DNA of 64,000 bases. Origin: Nitrospira_D sp019636945. GTDB taxonomy: Bacteria; Nitrospirota; Nitrospiria; Nitrospirales; Nitrospiraceae. The notes beneath the pieces are model-generated. The model was not told the DNA's origin. It did no database searches and saw only the letters and a program-made list of their open reading frames with translations. Location: contig NZ_JBLFBO010000004.1 in assembly GCF_047338595.1 (NCBI RefSeq), forward strand, positions 124,001 through 188,000. The letters run 5' to 3'. Positions 9,371 through 17,459 of the stretch are shown here, one piece after another. Within the stretch, counting starts at the first letter, position 1; every line of letters begins with the position of its first letter. Made by a program: the position numbers and the translations under genes.

Positions 9371-9901
9371 CTACTTGCTGTATAAGCCAATCGCCTCCGA
9401 AACATACTTCATGTGTTGATACCTCTTCTCTATGTTATCGTGGATCTTCGGCATGACCACAGGAGCCGTTTCCTCGAGGCTATCTAGCGTCGTTCTTATG
9501 GTCGCAACCTCGTCTTTGGTGAGTACTGTCCCCTGCTTTTGTCGAACTATTGACTCCTCAAGCAGTCGGATTGACGACTTGTACTTAACGGCCGCGTTCC
9601 GATGTTTGTCCGACCGACCACCAAAGTCCATAAATGTCTGCAGTGCGGCTAGCACGGCAGCAAGAATGCTCAGCAGCCCCACCCATAGTGGCGGCACCTC
9701 CTTAGAGGACAGCGCGGCGAACACTGACGTTCCGACGACGGTGGAAACAATGAGAGATGGAATTCCCAATGCATATTGCCCCTTTGCGTACCTGCGGGCG
9801 GCTTCGTCATGTCTGTCCCGGGCCTTGTGGGAATGAATGAGCCAACCGGTAAGAAGCTCATCTGTCCCAGGAGGGGTAAACACCCGCTTTTCGTTGACCA
9901 T
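9371..9901 (-). CDS. SLATT-type two-helix membrane protein
   Basis: 176 residues from the ATG at 9901, chosen because AAGGGGA precedes it; a longer frame to 9985 is possible. A charged N-terminal helix (HKARDRHDEAARRYAKGQYALG) leads into two membrane helices (IPSLIVSTVVGTSVFAAL and LWVGLLSILAAVLAALQTFM) and a soluble helical tail with FGGRSDKHRNAAVKYKSSIRLLEE. This layout matches the SLATT superfamily (SMODS- and SLOG-associated two-TM effectors), proposed to form membrane pores in nucleotide-signalled antiphage systems. No SMODS, SLOG or other sensor gene is adjacent, so it is an orphan or works alone. Family assignment is from pattern recognition. Confidence 0.72.
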   Translation of the reverse strand: MVNEKRVFTPPGTDELLTGWLIHSHKARDRHDEAARRYAKGQYALGIPSLIVSTVVGTSVFAALSSKEVPPLWVGLLSILAAVLAALQTFMDFGGRSDKHRNAAVKYKSSIRLLEESIVRQKQGTVLTKDEVATIRTTLDSLEETAPVVMPKIHDNIEKRYQHMKYVSEAIGLYSK

Positions 9902-10324
9902 GAGAAGTCCCCTTGTTGATTGCAACCTAACAATGTTTAGGCCGATCCGCATGAGGGCCGGATCTGCCATTTTCTGTCCGTACAAGACGCCACTGTGGTT
10001 CGTGAAGAATACGCCATGCCCAGTGTCGTTTCAATGAGTTGCGACGGTGGGACCATTTGTCACGGGTTCTTATGCGGATCGGAATAAGCCCCCCTGGTAA
10101 CGGTCGGTCGTGGACTTCGGCTTTGGGTCGGGCACCGACGGTCGCAGAACGGCCAGAAGCGGAAGTTCGGCGCCGAGATCGCACCGTCTGAAAGTGGTCA
10201 TCAGTCGGAAGTGTGGGTGTAGATTGTTAAGATAGCAAAGCCCGACCCCTTTTCTTCTTCGTAATCAGAAAATCATTCACCGTCTTTCGCTTGTGGACTG
10301 CCGCCATTTCGACCTTGCACTTAG
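9902..10324. other. Gene-free stretch with repeat relic
   Basis: About 420 bases with no supported gene. It contains a segment at 10107-10130 that is identical over 24 bases to 17852-17875, and a second word at 10165-10185 shared with 9211-9232. These look like decayed copies of one dispersed sequence. Confidence 0.45.
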
Positions 10325-10528
10325 TCAAGATTCCCCTCCCCGAGGTTGCTTCGTGAGCGACCAGAACAACGCGCCCGCCCAGCCGATCACGGTCCATCCG
10401 AGCGAGAGATTCACGATCGCAAGCAGGAAGGAGTTGGGGTGGCCTCGTGCGAGGGCGAGAAAGGTTGGAAGAAAATACAAGAACGTCGCACCCAGGACAT
10501 AGAGGACAGAGGGGAGATCATTGTCCAT
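10325..10528 (-). CDS. Superinfection-immunity-family small membrane protein
   Basis: 67 residues with two membrane helices: YVLGATFLYFLPTFLALARGH and LAIVNLSLGWTVIGWAGALFWSL. The NxxLGWTxIGWxxAL core is the signature of the superinfection immunity family (Imm_superinfect), named after phage T4 Imm, which blocks entry of DNA from a second phage. Many bacterial members sit outside prophages and their role is unproven. It starts with ATG at 10528, after GGCGTCCCATG-type spacing with only a modest ribosome site (GGAGGCG upstream on the minus strand). The neighbouring accessory genes fit a defence or mobile context. Confidence 0.8.
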   Translation of the reverse strand: MDNDLPSVLYVLGATFLYFLPTFLALARGHPNSFLLAIVNLSLGWTVIGWAGALFWSLTKQPRGGES

Positions 10529-10827
10529 GGGACGCCTCCTTCATGCGGGCGTAAGGTGTTCGCTTCTACTTCCACCGCCGCTTGGTGTGCAATGACCGAC
10601 TGGTTATTGTGAGATGAAATCAGAGTCAGATCTTGTTTCTTGTGTCAACCCATTACCCTACAGGTACAATGCACCTGGTGGTCGAATTATGATGCTCCAT
10701 GGCCTAGCCCATTTCGGCACAAGCTGAAACAAGGGACCGTTTTTACCTTGCACTGTTTCGCCACATGACCAAGCCTCGAGTGAACAGCTGAACTCTCCGT
10801 TTTGTACGGCGTAATCTGTGCGCAGCG
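10529..10827. other. Gene-free stretch
   Basis: About 300 bases between the immunity-like gene and the toxin-antitoxin pair. I see no gene, strong promoter or repeat in it. Confidence 0.4.
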
Positions 10828-11151
10828 TTACGCCGCTCGGCGCTTCTTGCCGCGTCTGCTGGCGCGCGTCGTGAGGCGCGATGTCTTTTCTGCAAAGCGG
10901 CCTGCCACAAACTTATGCAAGACGCTCGCAATCAGCGTTTGATAGGGAATGCCTTCTTCCGCAGCGCGCGCTTGGATTTCAGAAAGGTCAGGGGTGGAGA
11001 GTCGAATATTGCCCCGCTTGTTTTTGCTGAGAGTCGCACGAGCATACTCGCGATATCGATGCAACGCTGCCTCGGACGTCACCGTGGATTTTAGCTTGCC
11101 GGCCTCGAACGCCGACAGAACTTGTTTCTCATAGCGATCAAGAGTTTTCAT
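10828..11151 (-). CDS. Antitoxin of CopG/ribbon-helix-helix type
   Basis: 107 residues. Residues about 45-85 (KRGNIRLSTPDLSEIQARAAEEGIPYQTLIASVLHKFV) read as a ribbon-helix-helix DNA-binding domain of the COG5304-like antitoxin family, with an N-terminal part (MKTLDRYEKQVLSAFEAGKL) typical of the same family. The tail is basic (SRRGKKRRAA). It overlaps the upstream toxin gene by ATGA, in toxin-first order as in brnTA pairs. It is expected to bind the toxin and repress the operon. Confidence 0.85.
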   Translation of the reverse strand: MKTLDRYEKQVLSAFEAGKLKSTVTSEAALHRYREYARATLSKNKRGNIRLSTPDLSEIQARAAEEGIPYQTLIASVLHKFVAGRFAEKTSRLTTRASRRGKKRRAA

Positions 11152-11429
11152 AGCTTTCCCCTCAGTCCATACTCTCGCGTGGCTTTGCGGCTCTGAATAA
11201 TCGTCTTCAGAAACACGTAGTCCGCTTCCTCAACATGCGGCACGAGATACACAGAGGAACTCACGGCCACGACAAAGAGGCCTTGGTTCGGATACCGAGC
11301 GGGATTGGGATGTCCTACAACATCCAGCAACCCACCAGTTTCGATGGCCAACACCACATCCTCAAAGGAAACGCCCCGACCTGCTTTCAGTAGTTCGTTC
11401 TTCGGGGAATTCCCTCGAAATGTTTTCAC
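11148..11429 (-). CDS. Toxin of a type II toxin-antitoxin pair (BrnT-like)
   Basis: 93 residues with NSPKNELLKAGRGVSFEDVVLAIETG, HPNPARYPNQGLFVVAV, YLVPHVEEADYVFLKTIIQSRKATREY. This matches the small BrnT-like toxins that precede a COG5304 antitoxin, probably ribonucleases of the RelE fold. The start at 11429 (ATG) puts it first in a two-gene operon with a four-base overlap onto the antitoxin. The exact toxin family name is less certain than the pairing. Confidence 0.82.
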   Translation of the reverse strand: MKTFRGNSPKNELLKAGRGVSFEDVVLAIETGGLLDVVGHPNPARYPNQGLFVVAVSSSVYLVPHVEEADYVFLKTIIQSRKATREYGLRGKL

Positions 11430-12023
11430 CCGGAAAGTATAGGCAAGGCGGTGCCTTTTGTCATCATGCCTCAGGAGCGAAGTGTAGGACGTATCATCTT
11501 TCGGTGTGGAAAAAGGATAGAGGCGGCCTAGAGGTTATTGGGGCCACATCGCGTTTTGTGTAGTGGAACCAGCATGAATAAGATGGATGTCAGGCGTGAG
11601 TGCCGACTTAAGTGAAAGGTGAGGTACGTATGGGGGCCGTATGCAATTTCTTTGTGGGCCATGGCTGGCATCGCCGATGCCCTCCAGCCACTCAATAGTT
11701 CTCTGACCCCCATCTCGCTGTCTTGTATTATGGTTAGAATCGCTGTGGCGCAATGTCACCGCTTCCGTTCCATTGCCCCTAGCCCGCATGATTCATGACT
11801 CTTCTGCTGCAATCGCCGATCCGCTGTTGCGACACGCCTGCGGCCAGCAGGCTCGCCCCTCAGACCCTCGACGTACTGCACGAGTACGCCTCGGATCCTC
11901 CGGGCTCCGCGCGCCGGTCTCACGACGCGGTTGGGCGATTTCGCCACGAACAGTCATGAATCATGCGGGCTGGGACGACAGCTTGCCGATACGGTTGCAG
12001 AACAGCTATGCTGCATCACTGGC
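11430..12023. other. Gap holding a palindromic element upstream of a hypothetical gene
   Basis: Nearly 600 bases with no supported gene in the first 350. The right third is the perfect-armed palindromic element at 11781-11971, whose right arm ends about 50 bases before the next gene. Confidence 0.5.
11781..11971. repeat. Palindromic intergenic element (copy 2) with perfect 20-base arms
   Basis: AGCCCGCATGATTCATGACT at 11781-11800 is repeated exactly as its reverse complement at 11952-11971. The interior has CCTCGACGTACTGCACGAGTACGCCT, the same ACGTAC...GTACGC core as the elements at 7865 and 22696, although the arms differ. The perfect arms suggest recent insertion or selection on structure. 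Confidence 0.85.
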
Positions 12024-12695
12024 ATGACACAATCCGGCGTCCTATTTTATCCGTTCCATCTGTGCCACGAGCGCACCTTGCAGTGGCTGCTGGAGCGGTA
12101 TCAGCAGGTGCATTTCCGGGACTATATGGCCATACAAGTCAGTCCTTTCTGCGGGACAACGGCTTTTCCCGAACGGATGGGCGATGCCTTCCCCGACCTC
12201 CTGGCCAGCCACCGACTGGTGCAGGGGTACAACGTCAGCGGGCCGCTCACGCCGGACACCTGCATCGCTGTGGATCGCGATCTCACCGATGCCACGTGGC
12301 GTGGGCTCTTTCATCGCGCGCTGGTAGAGAATCGCCGATTCCAACGTGGTCTGTTCGACGGCACAGACATCACGGGGCGTCACAACGATGGCCATGCCGA
12401 GCAGCCCTTGATGGTTCGTCTGAAGGATGGTTCGTTCGAGACGACTCCCTTGACGGTGGCCGGTATCCGTCAACTCAGCCGGCGACGGCTCATCGGCAGT
12501 GAAGCGGATCTCTTCGACTATGGCCTTGCCCTCCTAAAAACCTCCGTCTCACTGGTGTACACCATACAACTGGCGACGGCTGAACAGCTGGCCGTTGCGA
12601 CTGACTCGCGCGCCCATTTCACATTACTCACGCGGCTGATAGAACGAATGGGCGTCACGATCGAGAATGAGTTGGTCGAGCAAGGCCTGTCTTAA
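12024..12695 (+). CDS. Hypothetical protein, about 223 residues
   Basis: The reading frame starts well at the ATG at 12024 (MTQSGVLFYPFHLCHERTLQWLLERY); upstream codons of the same frame lie inside the palindromic element, so they are not counted. Composition is that of a folded soluble protein, with VSPFCGTTAFPERMGDAFPDLL and a charged C-terminal helix. No signal peptide or membrane helix. I recall similar proteins in Nitrospira genomes but no function. No strong ribosome site is visible before the start. Confidence 0.72.
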   Translation: MTQSGVLFYPFHLCHERTLQWLLERYQQVHFRDYMAIQVSPFCGTTAFPERMGDAFPDLLASHRLVQGYNVSGPLTPDTCIAVDRDLTDATWRGLFHRALVENRRFQRGLFDGTDITGRHNDGHAEQPLMVRLKDGSFETTPLTVAGIRQLSRRRLIGSEADLFDYGLALLKTSVSLVYTIQLATAEQLAVATDSRAHFTLLTRLIERMGVTIENELVEQGLS

Positions 12696-13142
12696 CCATT
12701 ACACTCAGGTCTGCCCCCTCAACGCCTCAAACGATTCCGGATGTCACTGAAGACAGTGAGACCGGCAGCGGCAGCGGATTGGGGAGAAGCCGGGATAACG
12801 GAATATTCGATCAGATCAGGGCAAATGACGCCCTGTACTTCTGCTTCGGGTCGGAGACCGATGGTCGAAGACGGCCACTTTGCGACAGTCGCTTAGGCAA
12901 TCTCTGCGCCGGAAAGCTGCCGTTCATTAGAGTCGGCGTCCACAAAACCTGCCCACCCGTATTCCCCTAAGTTCTCAAATTCATGTGACTCAAGAACTGA
13001 CTTCACTCGTCCTTAGATCAGATGGTTGGCGGAGAGCCCGATTATATTTCTTGTCCGGTGCGCTTTTCCATTGCTATCGCGGAACGCTCGACACCCTCCA
13101 AGGCACTATCGTGATACCGCTGTCAAATTGTGATAGCCCTGA
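12696..13142. other. Gene-free stretch with repeat relic
   Basis: About 450 bases. Positions 12836-12880 (CTTCTGCTTCGGGTCGG, GACGGCCA) resemble the fragment at 10111-10160 with many changes. Short open frames here have no family features and no ribosome site, so none is called. Confidence 0.4.
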
Positions 13143-13832
13143 CTATTTCCCTGAGAAGTGTGAATAAAACAAGTCATAAACAGAGCGAGAGAAATCTTGC
13201 GCTCGCTTCTCCATCCGCAAATAACTGATAAAACCCCCAACAGCAAAGATCACGAGATTCATAATGTGTGTAGCAATATCACCCGGGACACTCATATAAG
13301 AGCGACCTAGCATGATCAACTCAATTAGTGACAGAAGCCCAAACATGGCGAGCAGACAGCGAAAGAGTCCATATTGGGCGTTGAAAACAGCCGGCGTCTC
13401 GGTCAGCTTTTCGACTGAGCGATAACAAAGTCTAAATGCCGCGTGATTGTCACGCAGGACAGCGTCAAGATCCTGTTGTGGCACTTCGTCAGTCCGAATC
13501 GAAAGATGAAACTTGTCTCGAATGAGATTGCGGAGATTCTGCTTATACTCATTCGGAAATGTGGAATCCTGTGGCAGCAGCATGCGATCCGATGGCAACC
13601 CACCCCAGAACCATGTAACAATATGCTCAAGAAGATGCTGGCTTATGCCTTGGAGCAAGAGCCCAAGAATATATCCTTGAACGATCAGTATAGAAGTCTC
13701 GGCTAAATCACCGCTCTTTAGCATGAGATCATCTAGGCTCAAAACCTTCGAAAATGTTCCCAGGGCCCAAATGAAGAACATTCCTGGTATTACGACCGCG
13801 ATGAAATCATAGGCGTTAAATCTTCCCACCAT
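13143..13832 (-). CDS. Multi-pass membrane protein, last gene of the E2-E1-JAB operon
   Basis: 229 residues, unknown family. Four hydrophobic stretches: FIAVVIPGMFFIWALG, ETSILIVQGYILGLLLQGI, CLLAMFGLLSLIELIML and HIMNLVIFAVGGFISYL. A soluble loop of about 95 residues lies between the second and third (containing PNEYKQNLRNLIRDKFHLSI), and a charged C-terminal tail follows. It lies 76 bases downstream of the E2-E1-JAB gene on the same strand, so it is probably the third gene of that operon. By position it could be the membrane effector or the modified target of the system; this is inference only. Confidence 0.75.
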   Translation of the reverse strand: MVGRFNAYDFIAVVIPGMFFIWALGTFSKVLSLDDLMLKSGDLAETSILIVQGYILGLLLQGISQHLLEHIVTWFWGGLPSDRMLLPQDSTFPNEYKQNLRNLIRDKFHLSIRTDEVPQQDLDAVLRDNHAAFRLCYRSVEKLTETPAVFNAQYGLFRCLLAMFGLLSLIELIMLGRSYMSVPGDIATHIMNLVIFAVGGFISYLRMEKRAQDFSRSVYDLFYSHFSGK

Positions 13833-13908
13833 GGGCGTTCTCCGATGTTAATTCACCTTATTGCGTCAGAATGGCTGCTGGGCGACACGCGTCTGCACCA
13901 TAAACTCT

Positions 13909-16254
13909 TCAGCACTCATCAGTGAATACGAAGGACTGTACATCCCTTTTTCCGAATACCATGATATGGGTGGGAATTCCCGCCGGGTTGAGGTGTTTGC
14001 GTATTTGCTTCACGGCTTCTATATCTGTTGGACTCAAGGTCGCTGGTCCGTCTGGATGCGTGTGCCACTCACCCACGTAACCGATGAGTCCTCCCGTTGA
14101 TGCGTCGATACTATCCAGGATTTGTGGGTAGTCCAGCCTCCCTCGCTTAAATGCATACGGTGTTCCCCTGGAGTCCTTGGAAGGCGGAAGACAATCCGTC
14201 ACATAGATGATTTTGCGTTTTTTATGGATCAACCCAACAAGAAGACCTCCTGTCTCCTTTTTCCCCGCTCTCTTCATGAGTGCACCGATTTGGGGACCAA
14301 CATGGCTTTGGATACGAACCTGCCAGGAAGGATTATTCGTCGGAGTCAGCGACATAACCGGATGGACTGGTAGCGTGTAACTATGTGTCTTGACAAAGTC
14401 CTCCGTCAGGAATAGAGATATCTGGATCCGTCCCTCCTTCAAACAAAGCCACGAATGACGTTGTTTATAGGTGGCTGCAAATACAGCCGCATGCGCTGAC
14501 ACAATATCGTCAGCCAACCGCAAGGTCGCTGAGCTACAGCTAATTCCGATGCCAATTTCCTCAAGCATGGCCGCCCGCTCCTGTTCTAGTTCTTCTCTGT
14601 GACGAGCTAACCAACTCGCAATGGGCTGGAGGGATTGACCGTAATTAAACAGTGCCGCCTGGAGATCATCGATTCGCGGATTGCGTTCTGCTCCCTCCCA
14701 GTACAAGATACCCAACTGCCCTCTGTCGGTGATCTCACACCTGGAATACCGTAATCCCGTGGGAAGTGCCTTTGTCAGCACAAGATCATTGAAGACGGCT
14801 GTTGATGCGGTCGCGTCTATTAAGAGGGGAATCTTGTCAAGAACCTCAGGTGTTTCGAGGACCTGATCCAGCAGAGTTGGCAGGCTCTGGATCTTTACGC
14901 TGTCCTGATCTAACCGATACATCGAGGTGATGTAATCCTTCAGAGCGTCGGCCTTGTTCTGTCCCACGTAATGAGGTGACAGACCATGACGGACTAGATG
15001 ATGTGGAAAGAGATCCGCCGAATCTATCAGTGTCTGTTGACACTGACCAGCTTTGGCAAGATGCAGACTCACTTTTGAGCCCACGGCACCACATCCCACC
15101 AGTGCAAATGGCGTTGAGAGTGCACCTTCTTCACGGGAAAGCTGACTCGCAAATGCCACGGTTAATGGGTTTCGGTGACTAAGAACAAGGACGGGCGCAT
15201 CATCTTTCCAGCGACCATCCTCACCGGAGTGTTCATCGGATCCCAGTATTGCCAGATGAAGATACTCGATTGGCGAGTCAGAACCAATCAATCGCTGTGG
15301 GCGGAGGAGGGCGAGAATGAGCGGGACTCCACCCAGGAGCTGCGCAGAAATGCTGTGATACGCCTCGATCGCCGCGTTCAGTGGGGAATTCAATCTGACA
15401 CAGAATTCCTTCAACTCCCCGTACGTGCTCGGCAGGGAGCCAAAATACTCTGCCACGGGGGCGCGAGGGCCCCATATGAGCAATCCATAGAGAAGCTTGT
15501 CTTCATCGGGTACTGCACCCACGATCCGGTTGTATCGCCTGAATACTTCCACCATTTTTTCAGTCGGTGGAATTGGAAAAGGAAATTCGATCCGATAGGA
15601 AATTTGATAGGCATAGTGTTCTTTGATCGACTTATTTTTCAGCAACGTCGCCATGAGAAAGGAGTATCCCGCACTGCCTCCTGAGGACTCCCACTGCCCT
15701 TCGACATGGGTCATGAGGTCGCCGGGCTGGTAAATCGTGACGCCGCTCGGTTCAAGGATCCTTGTGCCTTCAAATCGGTCTTCTTCGCGAATCAACCGAT
15801 TGCTTGCAGCGTCACGAAACCAGGAGCGGGCCCTCGCAACCAGATCGGCGATACTGTGCTCGGCGAACCAATCACGCAAACTTCCACGATGTAAGCAGAG
15901 TGATGCAGGATTGCCCGCACCTCCCACATTGAGGTGAGGTAGCTCATGAATAGGGAAGTTTTTCCGGTCCGGATACACTGAAGGCGGTATCCGAGGGTAC
16001 CGCGTCCTGTGAAAGAGGAAAATCACCGGCTCTTGTGCACGGATGTCTATGCCGTTGATTGGCCCGCCGGTAGGAAGATCAACTGAGAGGGTAAGAGTGA
16101 CTGCGATGTAATCCTTATTCCAATAATGGCACGTGAGGTATGAGGAGGGCAGTGCGGCTTGCAGCTCTTGTAGGCCCTCTTCGATGGACTGCGGAATCTC
16201 GTCGGGCGATAGGATCTTCTGTGTGGCTGAATGGAGATCAAACCCTTCAGCCAT
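13909..16254 (-). CDS. E2-E1-JAB triple fusion (ubiquitin-like conjugation and deconjugation)
   Basis: 781 residues. The N-terminal about 150 residues look like a bacterial E2-like domain, with candidate catalytic Cys120 in GNPASLCLHRGSLRDW preceded by HLNVGG. A linker region of about 230 residues follows. The E1/ThiF domain has the nucleotide loop GCGAVG at 387-392, Asp411 and the HHLVRH segment; Cys506 or Cys573 could carry the thioester. The C-terminal JAB/JAMM peptidase has Glu667, His731, His733, Ser741 and Asp744 (EWHTHP then LSPTD), all ligands intact. It overlaps the upstream metallo-beta-lactamase gene by 8 bases. CBASS Cap2 and Cap3 carry the same activities as separate proteins; here they are in one chain. 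No ubiquitin-like protein or CD-NTase is beside it. Confidence 0.88.
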   Translation of the reverse strand: MAEGFDLHSATQKILSPDEIPQSIEEGLQELQAALPSSYLTCHYWNKDYIAVTLTLSVDLPTGGPINGIDIRAQEPVIFLFHRTRYPRIPPSVYPDRKNFPIHELPHLNVGGAGNPASLCLHRGSLRDWFAEHSIADLVARARSWFRDAASNRLIREEDRFEGTRILEPSGVTIYQPGDLMTHVEGQWESSGGSAGYSFLMATLLKNKSIKEHYAYQISYRIEFPFPIPPTEKMVEVFRRYNRIVGAVPDEDKLLYGLLIWGPRAPVAEYFGSLPSTYGELKEFCVRLNSPLNAAIEAYHSISAQLLGGVPLILALLRPQRLIGSDSPIEYLHLAILGSDEHSGEDGRWKDDAPVLVLSHRNPLTVAFASQLSREEGALSTPFALVGCGAVGSKVSLHLAKAGQCQQTLIDSADLFPHHLVRHGLSPHYVGQNKADALKDYITSMYRLDQDSVKIQSLPTLLDQVLETPEVLDKIPLLIDATASTAVFNDLVLTKALPTGLRYSRCEITDRGQLGILYWEGAERNPRIDDLQAALFNYGQSLQPIASWLARHREELEQERAAMLEEIGIGISCSSATLRLADDIVSAHAAVFAATYKQRHSWLCLKEGRIQISLFLTEDFVKTHSYTLPVHPVMSLTPTNNPSWQVRIQSHVGPQIGALMKRAGKKETGGLLVGLIHKKRKIIYVTDCLPPSKDSRGTPYAFKRGRLDYPQILDSIDASTGGLIGYVGEWHTHPDGPATLSPTDIEAVKQIRKHLNPAGIPTHIMVFGKRDVQSFVFTDEC

Positions 16255-17395
16255 ATGTTTTCGGTGTAGCTACCGTCGATTTGAGCGCCGCCGAGGAGAC
16301 CACCTGACTTCCCTTCGGATACTCGTCCTTCTGTGGACCGTTTTGCGTCATACGAAAGTAGATCGGGATTGGCTTCGATTCGGATGGGTGTTCCCCAGTG
16401 CAGAGAAAGCGATCTTTCCCGACGGTGCTTCGATAGGTTTCTGCGGCAATATAGTGTGGCGGATTGTCCTCATCGTCCTTTATGGACTTTGAAGATGAAA
16501 TAACAAACGCTCCCGTGCGCTTCTTCGATTTGAGTAATCCTAAAATCTTTTCGCTCGGTTGTTCCTCCTCTGATGGCAGCTCACTAAAGAACGTCCACGA
16601 ACAGTGATGTGGTGCCAGGAAGAGATCCCAAAGGAGATCCTCTGTCTTACTGCGGGCGATAATGTCCTCCCATATAGTACAGCCAGCATCTCCTCCAAAA
16701 AATGCAAGGGCGGCGGATTTGACTCCGCCCACCGCAAACCGTGCCTGTAGAACGATGCTGGTGTCATTCCGCTCGTCCCCATCCGCATCGGTTTCTTTCT
16801 TGAACGGACCATGCACAAAGAACTCAAAGCCGCTCTTGGCCGATCCGTTAATCACATTGGTTGTGTTCCCGGGAACGGTGATTATGGTTTCCAGCCCCTT
16901 AAGCTCTGGGTTATCGGAGAACCCAATGATGCGTACCCGATTCCCAGGGAGATTTCTTTCTGCTCCACCTTTTCGATACAGTACGATTCGGCGATCCACC
17001 TCTTTCTTAAATGCCTTGGCGTCATCGGACAGATCTCGCCCTTCCCAGAACAGCCGAGGCGCAAACCAGACTTCATCAGCGATGATTCGATCTTGCCTCT
17101 GATCCACCTCTGAATATTTCCCAGGGTCACCCGAATAGAATACCGTCGAAAACGCGCGGATGTGGTCCTGATCAGGATGGGTCAACAGGAAGGCGTCGGC
17201 ATGGGGCCGCCCCGAACCGTCTTTGCGAACTTCTTTGATGAGATGGCCGTGGACGTCGTAGCGCGAGTCATCGTCCTCAACTTGTGAGTCTTCGGTGATA
17301 TTAAGATCAATGATGACGGTGGTGCCATCTGCCAGTTTGATGAGGGTGGTGTCCCCGTTGCCAACCGGAAAATACGTGATCGTCGTGTCTGGCAT
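16247..17395 (-). CDS. Metallo-beta-lactamase-fold hydrolase (ComEC-like), first gene of the operon
   Basis: 382 residues. It starts MPDTTITYFPVGNGDTTLIKL; the metal motif is H73-x-D-x-D-H (LTHPDQDHIRAF) with a later LAPHHCSW histidine pair, as in ComEC-type hydrolases. It has no membrane helices, so it is probably cytoplasmic. It precedes and overlaps the E2-E1-JAB gene by 8 bases, indicating coupled translation. I recall that E2-E1-JAB fusions beside metallo-beta-lactamase genes were noted in comparative studies of prokaryotic ubiquitin-like systems; its substrate (nucleic acid, nucleotide signal or other) is unknown. AGGAGAT precedes the ATG. Confidence 0.86.
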   Translation of the reverse strand: MPDTTITYFPVGNGDTTLIKLADGTTVIIDLNITEDSQVEDDDSRYDVHGHLIKEVRKDGSGRPHADAFLLTHPDQDHIRAFSTVFYSGDPGKYSEVDQRQDRIIADEVWFAPRLFWEGRDLSDDAKAFKKEVDRRIVLYRKGGAERNLPGNRVRIIGFSDNPELKGLETIITVPGNTTNVINGSAKSGFEFFVHGPFKKETDADGDERNDTSIVLQARFAVGGVKSAALAFFGGDAGCTIWEDIIARSKTEDLLWDLFLAPHHCSWTFFSELPSEEEQPSEKILGLLKSKKRTGAFVISSSKSIKDDEDNPPHYIAAETYRSTVGKDRFLCTGEHPSESKPIPIYFRMTQNGPQKDEYPKGSQVVSSAALKSTVATPKTYG

Positions 17396-17429
17396 AGGCG
17401 AATCTCCTAACCATTAGGATTGGGCTATA

Positions 17430-17459
17430 ATACTATGGTCGCCTAAGTCTAAGTGTCAA
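17430..17459 (-). promoter_or_regulatory. Candidate sigma-70 promoter of the MBL/E2-E1-JAB operon
   Basis: On the minus strand TTGACA (17454-17459) and TAGTAT (17430-17435) are separated by 18 bases, about 35 bases before the ATG at 17395. A small CCTAA/TTAGG inverted repeat at 17406-17418 lies between the -10 box and the ribosome site and could be an operator. Not tested. Confidence 0.55.

Noticed and set aside
12779..12970. Short frame with SRDNGIFDQIRAND
   Set aside because: Read through the relic sequence; no support as a gene.
15175..15684. Plus-strand frame opposite the E2-E1-JAB gene
   Set aside because: Overlaps a well-supported gene with clear motifs and has low-quality protein sequence.
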